Shown one piece after another: positions 44,898 to 56,545 of a stretch of DNA of 64,000 nt. The position numbers and the translations under genes are program-made. The stretch's first letter is position 1; each line of letters opens with the position of its first letter. Source of the stretch: Talaromyces rugulosus (lineage: Eukaryota; Ascomycota; Eurotiomycetes; Eurotiales; Trichocomaceae); NCBI RefSeq assembly GCF_013368755.1, contig NC_049561.1:7130001-7194000 (forward strand). The letters are read 5' to 3'. The notes below the pieces were generated by a model that made no database searches, had not been told where the DNA came from, and saw only the letters and a list, made by a program, of their open reading frames with translations.

Positions 44898-47439
44898 CTA
44901 TGCTGCCTGCTGCGTCGCCAGCCATTCCTCGTACCTCACCTTCTGCCTTTCCCACTCTTTAACCAGCTTCTTGCGCCTATTCTTGGACACCAAATTCCCT
45001 GTTGCATCCATTGTGGGGATGCCGCTATCGTCCCATTCCACGTATTCGTCTGAGGTCCTGAACATTAGCAGGGGGTCAACCGTGGAGCGCTCGCGCAGCT
45101 CCTTGTCCATCCCAGCCTTCCTAGCCTCCTGTTCCACCTTGGCCTTCGCCTTCGCAGTTCCAGCTGATTCCTGCTCCGCGCGCGCCTCTACGAGCAACTT
45201 ATCGACGGGTCGTACCAGAGCGGGCTTGGGGCTGTTCCGGTCCTCGAGATAGATGCCTAGATTCCAGAGGTGCACATCGCGGAGCTGATCGGTTAAGGCG
45301 AGCAGGTCTTTCGCTGGCGCTTGCTGGGTCGCGAGGACCATGACATTGGTGCGGAACTGCTGTAGCACCTGATCGTATGGTCTAGAGGCCTCGGCCACTG
45401 GTATTGGCGCCGCGATCGTAATTCCATCAGCGAGCTTCGCTATAGCTGTATGATCAACCGAGCCGGAACAGGCCATGGTTCGCACCTTGTCGCGCAATTG
45501 AGATGTAGGGTAGATATATGGTTTTGCTGGCATGGGAATATTCAGACCCGACCACCCTATACGGTCTAGGTCGTTAAGATCTCCCTCGGAATCCAGACCA
45601 AATATGGTGATGATGCGTGTTACCCACCGCGCGAGCAATATGACCGTCTGATCTGAAAGTGCCTCTGCGGAGTTAGACTGGGTAACAAGATCAGACAGTA
45701 TTCCCATGACAGCTGAGGTATTGAAGGAATCGCAAAGAGCTGTATCGACATCGGCCTTTGCCTTATCTAGGGCGGTTAATAATTGCTGGTCAGCAACGTT
45801 AAGCTGTTGCATTGCTGTAGTCTTAGGACTGGGATGTTCCCAGAGGTTTAAGCTCTTCAGAAAGAAGTCATTGAACTTGCCTTCCCAGCTGACCACGGCT
45901 TTCATAAGTTCGTCTGTTACCTCAATACCATCCTGCCAAGGCATAAGGAGAAAGCAAATTCGAAGAGAACGTGCAGTCCATTCCTTTTCGGAGAGAACAG
46001 TTCTGATGGTTGTATAGTTCTTGAGGCTCTTGCTCATCTTCAAGCCCCGAATCCTACGATCTGTCAGCACCTTTATACGACAAATTCAGCAATGAAAACC
46101 TTTACCTTAGTTGCCCCATGTGAATGAAGTAATTTGTCCACTGTACTTGGTGGCCCGGAGTCGACCAGTAAGCCTCCGATTGTGCGAGTTCGTTATCATG
46201 ATGAGGGAAACGAAGATCGACACCTCCGGAATGGATATCTATCGTCTTCCCGATCACTTCGGAGGCCATTGCAGAGCATTCAATATGCCATCCCGGCCGC
46301 CCGTAACCCCATGGACTCGGCCATGCTGGCTCGCCCGGCTTGCTAGCTTTCCACAACGCAAAATGATTATCGCCCCGCTTCATTGACCTTCCCTTGGACA
46401 GTGAGCCTTCACCATCGGCTTGAAGGGCACGGTCGTTCTTGTTCCACGGTTCTAGGCGGGAGTAGTTGTGCCCGGCCTTCTCAAACGAGTCGATATCGAA
46501 ATATACGGAGCCGTCAGTGGTAGCGTAACCGAAACCATTCGCCACAATCTTCTCAACGAAGCGGACAATCTGAGGGACATAGTCTGTCACACGAGTTAGC
46601 TGGTCGGGAGCCAGGACATTAAGCGAATTCATGTCCTCAAAGAAGCGGTGTTCGAATTTCTGGCCCAGCGCCAGGTACACCTTGTGATTATTGGAGTCCA
46701 TCTCTGCCCCATGCAAGGCATCGAGATATGGGAGCAAAATATCGCCCGTCTTGGCAAAAAAACCAGGCAGCTGTCCTGGGGTTTGCAGAGCCTCAGCAGC
46801 TGATCGTGCCGTTCCAATGTGTGCTCTCAGCAGTAAATCGGCGACAGTAACTGCTTGGTCCTCTTTTACTATCGCGGCGTCGGCCAGAGGTGGAGCCTCG
46901 ATCTTGTCCGCTACCTCAGAAAAGTTTTCTGGGTTCGTATCTGAGGGCAGAGATGGAAGGTTCTTGCTAATGTAGTGCTGAAATGCGGCTTTGGCCACTG
47001 CCAATACGGAATTGCTCACCGACTCGTCCTCAGCGGCATGCTCCTGCTTGAAGCGCGCAAGCAGGTACTGCTGGCGACCATGGAGGATGACCTTGTCGTC
47101 GATATCGGTCGTGTTCATAACGAATTTGACACGGAAGCCAAAGTAGTCCTTCATTATACGGCGAATAATGTCGGTCGAGACGTAATTCTTCGCGTGGCCC
47201 AGATGGGCATCTTCATACACAGTCGGGCCACAGCCGTACCACGTCACCGTCTTTCCTATCGGATCGAGTGGGACAAAGTCATCCTTACTCCTTGTCAGGC
47301 TATTGTAGATCTTCAGTCGCGGCAGCTGGACGTCCGGTCGGGATTGAGGGGCGATCCATGGTGGCTGTGTGCGACTGTCTGAAGCCATGCTACGTGCGCT
47401 CAACTGTTTGAGACTGAGATTGTTAGTGTCCAAGAGCAT
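44898..47439 (-). CDS. Cysteinyl-tRNA synthetase
   Basis: Two exons on the minus strand, 47439-46106 and 46053-44898, giving 829 residues. This class Ia synthetase shows the zinc/active-site opening VTWYGCGPTVYEDAHLGHAKNY with the HIGH-type motif HLGH at 79-82, FPHHDNELAQSEA near the end of exon 1, and KMSKS at 450-454 at the start of exon 2; the intron splits LR and IRGLKMSKS. The long C-terminal part with a charged helix (EQESAGTAKAKAKVEQEARK) and WDDSGIPTMDATG is the eukaryotic cytosolic form. It attaches cysteine to tRNA-Cys. A second in-frame ATG at 47388 (MASDSRTQ) may start the cytosolic form, with the longer form targeted to mitochondria; this is inference. An essential housekeeping gene. 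Confidence 0.95.
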
Positions 47440-49642
47440 CTGTCCGTGAGAGAGAAAAAAAGGAAGAGTCGTACTTTTTGTAGGGAAAAAGAGACAGCTA
47501 GACTAAGCAGTGTAATGTTATTAATGTTCCTGGTCCAATTCTACTTCGGCTGAGATGTTTAGCAAATTAGGGCGGAAATGACTCACACGAGCAATGCTAT
47601 TCCCCGCCCTGACTTAAACGGCTTCCCGTAGGCTGAGTTCCCTTCCCGTGATATGGCAGGTTTTCAAGGCGTAGATAGCCTCGATAGACGACATATCAAG
47701 TTGCCTAATTCGTGACGGATGAAGGTAATGTGATGGTGATGTATGATGAGACCATAGTGGATTGATTATTGTGGGTTGCTGATCATGTTGAGCTTGTCGC
47801 GATTAATAAACAATCAACAAAACAAATTCTACATGTAGTATATAGTTATTTTAGAAACTAATAGTAAATAGTAATCGTTCAATGTTATCACATAACGTAT
47901 TAGGATTTTATCCATCTCAGTTCGGGCTTATCTCCTCATGTATCAGGATATACGCCACCCCAATCAGAATAGCTGATACCTAGATCTAATGCCAGCCTAG
48001 GGTCAAGCACAAGATCTTCTGGGAGTTAGTTTGCTATGGTACCATCCCAGCAGTGCTCCTGAAAGTATTCCTTAAGAACTCGAGCCTTTGGATACCTATG
48101 CGCTCTAAGCTACGGTCGATTTCTGCACAGCTGAGACACGCTGTCTAGGTGTTACTCACAGTTTTATTTCCTTGAGAGGCAAGGTATAAATCAGATACCT
48201 GGTTGAGCTGGAACCCAGGCATTTACCACAGAGTTATAAGTAATGTATTACTTTCTTATTGTAATTAAATTGAAACCATTCTGAGAATTTGCGGCTTTGC
48301 AAATCGGCTGCCCGTTTAGTTGCTGTCAGCTCCCATGATTTAGTACCTGGTATCTGCGGGTCTATATGGCGCTACGTTAAATGAAGGTGTAACGAGAAAT
48401 ACAAAAAGCTACTCTTTTTAGTCCTAGGACTAGATTCCGAGCTAATATTCGTGTCAAATGTGACAGAATGACTATATACGCCCCCGAGGATACGCCTGGT
48501 TAGGCCCAAGAGATAGATACCTTAGTTCAAAAGTAGGGGATCATTTGTGGGGAAAACTGAAACTTCCTTATTATGGCTATATTTAGGACCACATTTTGGA
48601 TCGGGATTAGTAATTGAACCTATTTTAATAAAAAGTATAAGTTGCTGTAATTAATGGCGCGGTATATGATTTGCGGCTGAAATCATCCAGCCGTAAACAC
48701 ATGGGTAGTATACCATTTTCTTTTTTATTTTATTGTATTGGAATTGCTTTAACATGCAGACATGAAATGTGACCTTGAGAAATACAAGAGAAATAGTAAC
48801 CAACAGCTGGCAGAAAGTACATGTAAAACCTCAAGTTCTAATATTACGGCACAAGGTCCTCTTATTGATTGGTATTATTATACACAGGCATAATAGAATG
48901 GAGGCTATATTTGATGGCAACAACACACAGGTCCGTTGCTTACTGACTTGAAATTGTCCATGCAATATGTAGCCCAAAAAAGCGGAATAGATACTCCGAC
49001 GGCCTAACCTAAGCCTCAATCAACACCCTTGCGAGTTTCCTTTTCCAGTATTATTTTAAATCTATAATGGCTAACAGCACAGGCTATTACGGTCCCAAGG
49101 AGTTAGCTGACCGATTCCAGCTCTATAACAGCACAGCGAGGCTGAGGTGGCCCAGTGAGCTGATTGATATATCTAGAATAGGATTGGTGCGAGTAATAAT
49201 TCACAAATAGAAGCTTTGCCTAGTCTGCCAGCTGCATCGTCCGGATCAATCCGGACTCATAGCATTGAATCCATTTTTAGAAGGCGGCTATGCGGTGACC
49301 GGCTTTCCGGGCCAATGGCCAGCTATCTCCGAGGCTGAGTTGTTGCCGTTCCCAATCTAGTATGTCGTGTGTCGCTGATGTGAGCGTATGAGATGATTAA
49401 ATACTCCGAAGTTTATTTCATAATCCTATGAGATGTCTACCTCTGACAAATTAAGCAGCGTGCATAAGGCATGCGTACTGAAAGGGTACCGTCTTTATTG
49501 GGAGTTTTCTATATAAAGTCCGTGGTCGCCCTTTTCTTTTTCGGAGATTCCTTTCAGATTACACATACACTAGTTTTCATACTCAACGGGCGAACAAAGA
49601 AAGTTTTCAAAATAATTTTTCGGAGTTTCAAATCACCACAAA
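47440..49642. other. Intergenic 2.2 kb with a decayed coding trace
   Basis: No intact gene. On the minus strand 47903-48125 reads as protein-like sequence with a few stops (see findings). A TATA box for the following gene is at 49510. Confidence 0.5.
49510..49517 (+). promoter_or_regulatory. TATA box of the LsdA-like gene
   Basis: TATATAAA lies 126 bp before the ATG at 49643. Confidence 0.5.
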
Positions 49643-50822
49643 ATGCGTCGAGATATTACTAAAGCGGTCATCCTTTGCCTAGCAGCATCTTCAGCAGCTT
49701 CACCCCTCGGGCGTCGCTCATTCAATAACAATGTCGTCGACGAATTCGAAAACATCGATGACTTTCCAAACCCTAGCCCGCAGCAACTCCTAGGTACAGA
49801 GCAGCGCGCTCATGGTACTCTGAGCAACAGCACACCTCCGGCCTCGGTCAACCCTGACACAATAACCAGTCTCCAGGTCATCGCTGCCCAGGAGCAGTTC
49901 GAAGCGGCCTTTTTCCAACAACTTCTAACAAACGTCACTAATGACGCAACTGGGTTTTGTATCGATGATGCTGAATCAAAGGAGTTTACCATTCGAGCCC
50001 TCACGGCGATTGTCGCTGTAAGTATTGTTCTTTAACACACCCTTTATTTTATTTTCGGAGCGGTACTAAACGATATACTTTTAGCAAGAGGAACTACATG
50101 CTCTAGATGCAATTACCGCTTTAAAGCATTTTGGTGAGGTTCCCATCGAGCCGTGTTTGTATAACTTCCCTGTTTCGACTCTGCAAGAGGCGATTACCCT
50201 GGCTCAGACATTCACCTCCGTCGTACTTGGAACTCTGCAAAACATCGTGGTCAATATGGGTAAAAACGGCGATGCTGGACTGACGCAGGATATTTCGTCT
50301 GTTATTGGTCAGGAAGGTGAACAACAAGGCTGGTTTAGGATATTCAACGAAAAAATCCCTAGCGAGCTGCCTTTTCTCACAAACTCTGTTCGTGACTTTG
50401 CCTTTAACGCGCTCAACCAAGACTTCATCGTGCCGGGTTCCTGTTCCAACGTCGACCAAATCGCGTCCCTGAAAAAACTGCATGTCATGCAACCTCTAAA
50501 CGTCGTTAAAACCTTTGACCCTAGTGAAGAGGATGATGAGACCGTGCAATTGAGCTTCGAGTTACCAGGTGGATCTGACGCCAAGGACTTTGTAGTCGCA
50601 TATATCAATCAACAGAATACTCCTTTTACGCTTCCTTATACTGAAGTCAAGTATGAAGGCGGCGATCTTTTGGTGCAGGCTCCGTTCCCGTTCAAAGAAC
50701 ATTTACTTAATGGACTCACAATTCTTGTTATTGTGCCGTCGTCTGCTACCGGGAACCTTGTATCCAATCAGGATGTAGCTAATGTTGCACTTGCAGGACC
50801 AGGGCTGGTCATTGTGAATTGA
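49643..50822 (+). CDS. LsdA/Rds1-like secreted protein, ferritin-like domain
   Basis: Exons 49643-50017 and 50085-50822 encode 370 residues. The signal peptide VILCLAASSAASPLGRR opens the protein. The helical core (LQVIAAQEQFEAAFFQQLL, EFTIRALTAIVAQEELHALDAITALKHFG) matches the ferritin-like domain of late-sexual-development (LsdA) and stress-response (Rds1) proteins of ascomycetes. Glu and His residues (AQEQFE, EELHA) sit where the ferritin fold binds metal, but metal binding is not shown. The C-terminal half ends in an immunoglobulin-like beta region. The homologues accumulate in sexual or stress stages; the role is unknown. The intron starts GTAAGT and ends TTTTAG. A CTT-repeat lies just downstream. 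Confidence 0.85.
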
Positions 50823-50932
50823 GATTCATGTCTAGTCTTCTCCTAGTTATAACAGTGTGGTATATTGCTATATGAATGCTTTAGTCAATAAACTTAATAT
50901 AGTTTAGAATATATATGATATTTTATTATAAT

Positions 50933-50958
50933 CTTCTTCTTCTTCTTCTTCTTCTTCT
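50933..50958 (+). repeat. (TTC)n microsatellite
   Basis: About nine perfect ttc units, in 3' flanking DNA of the LsdA-like gene. Confidence 0.9.
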
Positions 50959-51751
50959 GTAATATATTAAAATAGGAAATCCTGAACTGAAGTCCCAGAA
51001 GGGTGGTTTTCCTAAGCTCTGGGCTTTCCAGACTTTTCTATATGTAGCACAAATGGTTTTAGATATAAAGACAGCAATTGTCATGACTTATGGATATCTC
51101 TAGCAGGTTCATGCAGCACCATATCTAAACATGCCATAACCCGCATAAAGTTGACTCTAAAGCCAGCCCGGCCTATTCCTACGATGGGTTGGGAAATGGG
51201 TCGGTTAAATCAATCTGTATTGGATTACAGGTATAGATAGGTAACCTATATAGGTTTATAAATGACCAATCATCAATGCATAACGGCCCTACTAGTAGGG
51301 GCATTTGATTTATTAGCAAATGTCAGCGACACGGTAGACAATCAGGAGTGAGGGCATTTATTGATTGCCTATACTCCCCTTATACACGCCCATTCCTAAC
51401 AGTAGGCGGGCATGGAAGGGTGTAATCAACCCCAGATATATTAAAAATTATAAAATATAAAGATTGTAATAAATTTATTCCAGTGTGAATAAATGAAATT
51501 AAAAATTTTTCTTTCTTTTTTTTTCACCTTAAATTCCTTAAAACTCTTTAACGATTTTAGATTATCTACCAACCTCCTTGGCTTACTGGACCACCACCAT
51601 GCGGGGCGCGGGGCCGAGGTTAGATCGCCGATCAGTACGTACCAGCATCATTGATGTAACCTATATATCTCAGAACTCCCTAGATATAACAAGTGTTCGT
51701 CTACTTCAGGCAGTTTCGTTTCGCAAAACATACATGATACATAATTGAACA
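50959..51751. other. Intergenic
   Basis: No gene seen. Contains long A/T-rich stretches and a T-run near 51500-51525. Confidence 0.5.
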
Positions 51752-52755
51752 ATGCCCATTGATTTCTTTCCCCCGCCACCCGACACCTCCCATCCCGGCC
51801 CTCCCAGCAACAACATCCCAGTCGCACCACCGCCATGGTCCCTCAAAGCTAAGTCGTGGGTATTCCTCTACCGTGACCCCGGCAATGATGCCGCTTCGCC
51901 GTCATCTTCTGATGCAGAGCAACTCAATCCAAATAACTGCGAGGACGTTCTCCAGGGCGTACTTGCGTATGGGTCGTACCATCCTTGTGAAAATGTGCAT
52001 CCGGACGCGCTGCGAAAAATCAACGGAGACCAGCCACAGGCCATCAAGACTCAGCTTATGCGATCCGTTATCATTGTGCGATACGCGGAGTCCCCTGTCG
52101 GCCCATATGACGAACTTATTATTTCGCCGGGGTATTTCACCAATCCTCATACAGGTAAAAGACATTTACGGATTACGAACATCTACGTGTCCACAAATCA
52201 AAGTGTTTGGAACGGGCGGAGGAACTGGAGTATGTCTCTATTCACCACAATAATATCTTCCAGGAAGTACTGACGCTTGCAGATATCCCAAAGCATCGTG
52301 CCCGTTTTGAATTTGAACCTGTCGGGAAACGCGATGTAGTTATCAAGGTATATCACCCAGAAGACTCTCCAGCGCCTCTGGATTCCGAAAAGCCATTTTT
52401 CGCTGCAACATTGCAGGGATCTTGTCTGCCAAAAGTACCGTTGCCAAAGCTAGCACCACTAGGCCTGGAGCAGCCCCCTTTGGCGCGGCCGAGATATCCT
52501 CCCGGTGTGGAGGAGGCGGTTATTGCGACTGATGATCCAGCGAATGGGTCCCAAAACCCGTGGCTGTTATGCTACCCTTCTTGGAGTGGCTCATGGGGTT
52601 TGTCATACATCTCCAAGTTGGCAGCGTTGTCGGTGGAAGATCATTTGGAGTGGTATGGCGACGGGATTAGTTTCCCGCAGGTGAAGTTCTGGTCGGTGGG
52701 TGCTTATTTTGAGGGAATTGTTGGATTCGGAGCGTCCCAGATTGTCAGTAAATAG
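51752..52755 (+). CDS. Acetoacetate-decarboxylase-like (ADC superfamily) protein
   Basis: Exons 51752-52229 and 52283-52755 give 316 residues. The intron (GTATGT...TTGCAG) joins GRRNW to NIPKHRARFEFEP, restoring the conserved motif. The N-terminus is Pro-rich with VAPPPWSLKAKSW. Then come SPVGPYDELIISPGYF and the RITNIYVSTNQSVWNGRRNW stretch, typical of fungal ADC-fold proteins of about 300 residues. Bacterial acetoacetate decarboxylase uses a Schiff-base Lys; I cannot assign that residue here, and many fungal members lack it, so the reaction is unknown. No signal peptide is seen. It stands alone between gene-poor stretches. Confidence 0.8.
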
Positions 52756-53641
52756 ACTAGAGAATTTAATCCTTTTCATCTGACGCGCTATGCATATTGA
52801 TGATAATACAAGTGTATGTTGCATCCAGCGAAAGCGAGATTGGAAAATGCTCCTCTTCTTCTAATCAAGTTAAAAATCAATGCGCCGGTTCTGGGACCGA
52901 GAGATTCAACAAGAGGAGAATGATGTAAGGATTATAAGTAGAGAGCATTAACGTTCTTCATCCCAAAGTCCAAGACCAACAACCATCAAGGACAATCCAC
53001 CAACGGCGAGAGGACGATATCTGCTAAATTGTTGCAGGAGAATGCGCTCATGTGTACCGACTTGTACACTACATACAAGTGGCGAAGAGCCTCAATTAGC
53101 GGCTATTAGAGCCATAGGTGAGCTGTGGGAAGAAGGCCCCCTTGTGAGGCAGCGCCATCTCCACACTGATGATAAGACCGCCATGCATTCTCAACCATCC
53201 ACCTTGGCTAACTCGGGGTGGCGGTCCTGGATCTCCTGGCCGGCAAGGCCGGCTGTATCGTACTGGTGACCGTGTGCGGTGATTGACTCACTACGGGATA
53301 GCGACATTGTCTTTGGCCGCGTAGTCTCGACCCGCACTACGCCAATCTTCAAGGAATTATCTGGCCAACCATAAAAAATGTACTGGTTCAGCTCCCAGTT
53401 ACTGCTGTATATTATGGTTGCATAATGAAGTTTATGTCTGTAGTTTTATCTTTATAGGGCCAAAAGAAAGGGAAAAAGTAGTGCTTAGCCTTGCGGATGT
53501 ATTGCATCCATGAATTATTTCTTTATGTACATATGTAAAGTATCAATTGATGGGAATACGTGTTATTAGCTGTCATGGTTATTATCTCTAATTAGGCCTT
53601 AAAGTACGTATATTGGTGGCCATCTTTAAGAGAGGCTGTTA
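52756..53641. other. Intergenic with a long low-stop minus frame
   Basis: About 890 bp. On the minus strand one frame from about 53395 to the TAA at 52948-52950 contains only two internal stops, but I recognise no family, so no gene is called. Confidence 0.45.
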
Positions 53642-54541
53642 TTAAAGGGCCTGCCATATTAAGATAGCCACGCCTATAGTCAATGGATTAGTGAGCGAGC
53701 GGCCAGCAGGCGCAGAATTCCCGGTGGGAGTAGGTGAGCCCGTAGTAGCGGTAGTAGTTGAGCTCGGAGTAGTGCCTGCAGTTCCAGTGCCACCAGAGGG
53801 TTCCGTAGCAGATGATGAAAGGGAGGACGATGAAGTTGATGGCTTGGGACACGAGTTGTTATACACAAACTGCTCAGGGCCGTCACTACAAGTGGTCGCA
53901 GACGCAGCGTTAAATGTGCCGTTCGGATAGATCCAGCAACTGCCCGAGGCATACGGCGAGTGGCTTGGATTCTCCGGATTAAAGACGACATAGCTGCAGG
54001 AATCGGCCGTTGCACATTGACTCAAGCAGTTCGATGCACTCAAACTAGCAGTACAGCTGTCAAAACAGTCACCGGGCGTCGGATATCCGCAGACCGAGGC
54101 GATAGCAGAGGGAGTCGCAGTGGCGACGCAGGCGCCAGCAGTGGTGGTTGCGCTCCCGCCAGCACACACGGGCTCGCTGTATACGGACAGGCTGGGATTG
54201 GCGCAATTCGAACTACCTTTGCTCGCATCGAAGGTTTCACCGGGGTACAACCAGCACGTGCCGGTGCCTGTGTAAGGGTTGCCGGCAGCGAAGATAACAA
54301 AGGTGCATGGAGGATGCGCGTTACAGTAGTTCCAGCAGGAGGTCCTGCTGTCGCTGGCGGCGGCGAACTCTGGGCCAGGTTCCGGATAGCTGCAGAGACT
54401 GGTGATGAGGGAGGATGTACAGCTTGGTGCCACGGCAGTAGAGATAGGGGTCGTAGCAGATATCGGTACGGATTCGGTAAGGACTGGTAGCGCCTGTGGA
54501 ACTAATAGGGCGACAGAGACCCAGAAAGGAGTGATCTTCAT
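53642..54541 (-). CDS. Cys-rich, Ser/Thr-rich cell-surface protein, likely GPI-anchored
   Basis: An intronless 299-residue protein. A signal peptide (WVSVALLVPQALPVLT) is followed by two related cysteine-rich modules (residues about 40-127 and 137-232). Each has spacing like C.YP.PG...C...C...CSYV.F...SG.CW.YPG.TF, reminiscent of PAN/apple-like or WSC-type extracellular modules. A Ser/Thr/Gly/Pro linker (about 233-277) follows, and the C-terminus ends in a hydrophobic stretch (LTIGVAILIWQAL) after small residues, as in GPI attachment signals. The likely place is the cell wall or plasma-membrane surface, possibly binding carbohydrate or protein. The exact module family is not certain. Confidence 0.8.
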   Translation of the reverse strand: MKITPFWVSVALLVPQALPVLTESVPISATTPISTAVAPSCTSSLITSLCSYPEPGPEFAAASDSRTSCWNYCNAHPPCTFVIFAAGNPYTGTGTCWLYPGETFDASKGSSNCANPSLSVYSEPVCAGGSATTTAGACVATATPSAIASVCGYPTPGDCFDSCTASLSASNCLSQCATADSCSYVVFNPENPSHSPYASGSCWIYPNGTFNAASATTCSDGPEQFVYNNSCPKPSTSSSSLSSSATEPSGGTGTAGTTPSSTTTATTGSPTPTGNSAPAGRSLTNPLTIGVAILIWQAL

Positions 54542-55508
54542 GGTAGCGACAGTGGGTAAGGAAATACGCGTCCAAAACTGGGGGAAGTGTTACTATTTTA
54601 ATAGGGGCGGTCACTCACTAGCACGAAGGTAGAACATGTTTAGCGTGTCAGACTTTTTACCACTACGCCAAAAAGGGACCCCTTATTGGGGATTCGGGAA
54701 ATGGTAGTCTTCCGGTATTCTGACATAGCGTTAATATTACGAATACCGAGTTGTGTCCAATTTCTCTTATCGTCCGCCGTACATTGAAGTATTAGGAGCG
54801 GAGAAAGGTATATATTACCATACCGGTTTTTAGGGCTGCAACGTTGACTGGCACATGTGGTAACAGTCATACAACCAACAATTCGTACCAATACCGTACA
54901 CCTGTAATACGCTGCCGATTTATTAACATTCAACATGTTTTGCTGCGTAATAGAAAACCACACCGTACCCAATTTCGGTACATTGCCATTTTTTGCAATC
55001 GTTACCGAATTTCTACAACGTATTAAAATGTTGACAAATTTTCTCCTCTAGTTAAAAAATTATTCAGCGGCTCAGAGGATAAATAGATACACAAGTTTCT
55101 AAAAGAGAACGAAATTAGTATTAACTAGCTGCAAGAGATGGCAACATTCCATCATGAACATTATAACCAGATTATTCTAAAAAAGGCTTGATAGAAACTG
55201 TCCACAAAGAATTCTAGGAAGTAGACTATCCACAGGAATGGGCAACTGACACGATTCACTTCAGTATAACCACCGAGGATAAACAGTTCCTTGTGGAGGT
55301 GTCTAGAACAGCCGGTGATCTGGGAGACAGCATGGAGATATTCCATCGAACAATGGACATGCGGTGGGATTATAAACATAAATGGTTCGAATAGTTTTAC
55401 TCGCATAATTTATATGAATATAAAACACCTCGAATAACCCAGCAGACTGTACCTAGGAATATGAGGCAGAGTATAGACTAAATGGCAGATTTGTCCGGCT
55501 GTGAGGGT
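54542..55508. other. Intergenic, 1 kb
   Basis: No gene supported. Contains a cactacgccaaaaaggg motif near 54661 that resembles one at 16236. Confidence 0.5.
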
Positions 55509-56545
55509 TTAATCTACTTCAATAACGACCTTCCCAAATTGCTTGCCAATTTTCATATCTTCAAACAACCCATCAATTGCCTTGAGATCATCCAGCCCTC
55601 TTATAGGCCGGCTGACGATAGGCATGATCTTGTTTTCCTTAACAAACGGCACCAACGTCTTGAACTCGGCCCTCGATCCGGTCGTGCAACCCTTCAGGTC
55701 GATATGCTACAGCACCGTCTGCATGGACCAGTCCATCTTAGGGGCCGCCGTCATGCCATAACTACAGATAACATCACCGTGCTTTAAAAGGCGTGTTGCT
55801 CTCGCGAGCGACAATATCGCCACCGGCTCCGTCGATAGCTGCATCCAGGTACGGACGATCAGCTGGGAGCATCTTCTGAAACTGCTTTTCTCCTGCCTCC
55901 GCTTTGTGTTTTACACCACCTTTGGCGCCCAACCGGACTGCCTTGTCGATTTTGGCCTCATCACCCGAGGTGATGTATATGTTCCCACCTATCGCGACGC
56001 CGATCAGGAGAACTTGCACTGCAGCACCCCCGCCGATGCCTGTCACGAGAATATTCCTCACTGGTTTGGCGTTGCCGCTTTTGGTGACGAGGGCGCGCCA
56101 TCCTGTCAATCCACAGAGCGCGAGGGTGGCCCCTTCTGCGGGCGAGAGATGGCTGGGACACAGTTCGACTTCGGACTTGCGAACGGCGATGTAGTCCTGG
56201 GCGGTGCCGTGTGGGTATCGATTGGAAGCGCCGATGATTGCGTACTTGTCCATATCTTCGGGGCCATCCGGGTCGGCATCCCAGCGTAAGATGGGAGTTA
56301 GGATGAGGAGCTTGTTCACCAGAGCAGAGGCCGTGATGCTACAATCAGGACCGGCCTCGACTACAGTGCTGCAGCCGTCGCAGAGAAGCGGACCAGTGAA
56401 TGAGATGCGGGATAGAGGTGTTGTCAGACAAAGGAATCACGATGATTCAAGGCGGCGGCGTGAATCTTGACAAGAAGCTCGCCGGGCCCTGGTACTGGCT
56501 TGGGCACGACATGGAGTTTCGATGCCCGTGCAGACACCGTCAACA
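55509..56545 (-). pseudogene. Zinc-type alcohol dehydrogenase (MDR family) pseudogene
   Basis: Minus-strand MDR sequence is recognisable almost throughout: VPKPVPGPGELLVKIHAAALNHRD at the 5' end, the GPLLCDGCSTVVEAG stretch, HGTAQDYIAV, LCGLTGWRALV, NILVTGIGGGAAVQV (cofactor motif) and near the end DLKGCTTGSRAEFKTLVPFVKENK and FGKVVIEVD. Lesions seen are an in-frame TGA after HRDSFV (56421 region), a one-base loss soon after, a small insertion near 55795 that shifts the frame before LLKHGDVICSYG, and a TAG in the segment before HIDLKG. The 5' end has no start codon; sequence homology stops near 56545, where polyketide-synthase sequence on the opposite strand begins. The two stops fit C-to-T changes (CGA, CAG). 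It can no longer make an enzyme. Confidence 0.85.

Noticed and set aside
48060..48115. Minus-strand tagcttagagcg and ggctcgagttc looking like tRNA promoter boxes
   Set aside because: The boxes are only 27 bases apart and no cloverleaf fits; the stretch is better explained as part of a decayed coding trace.
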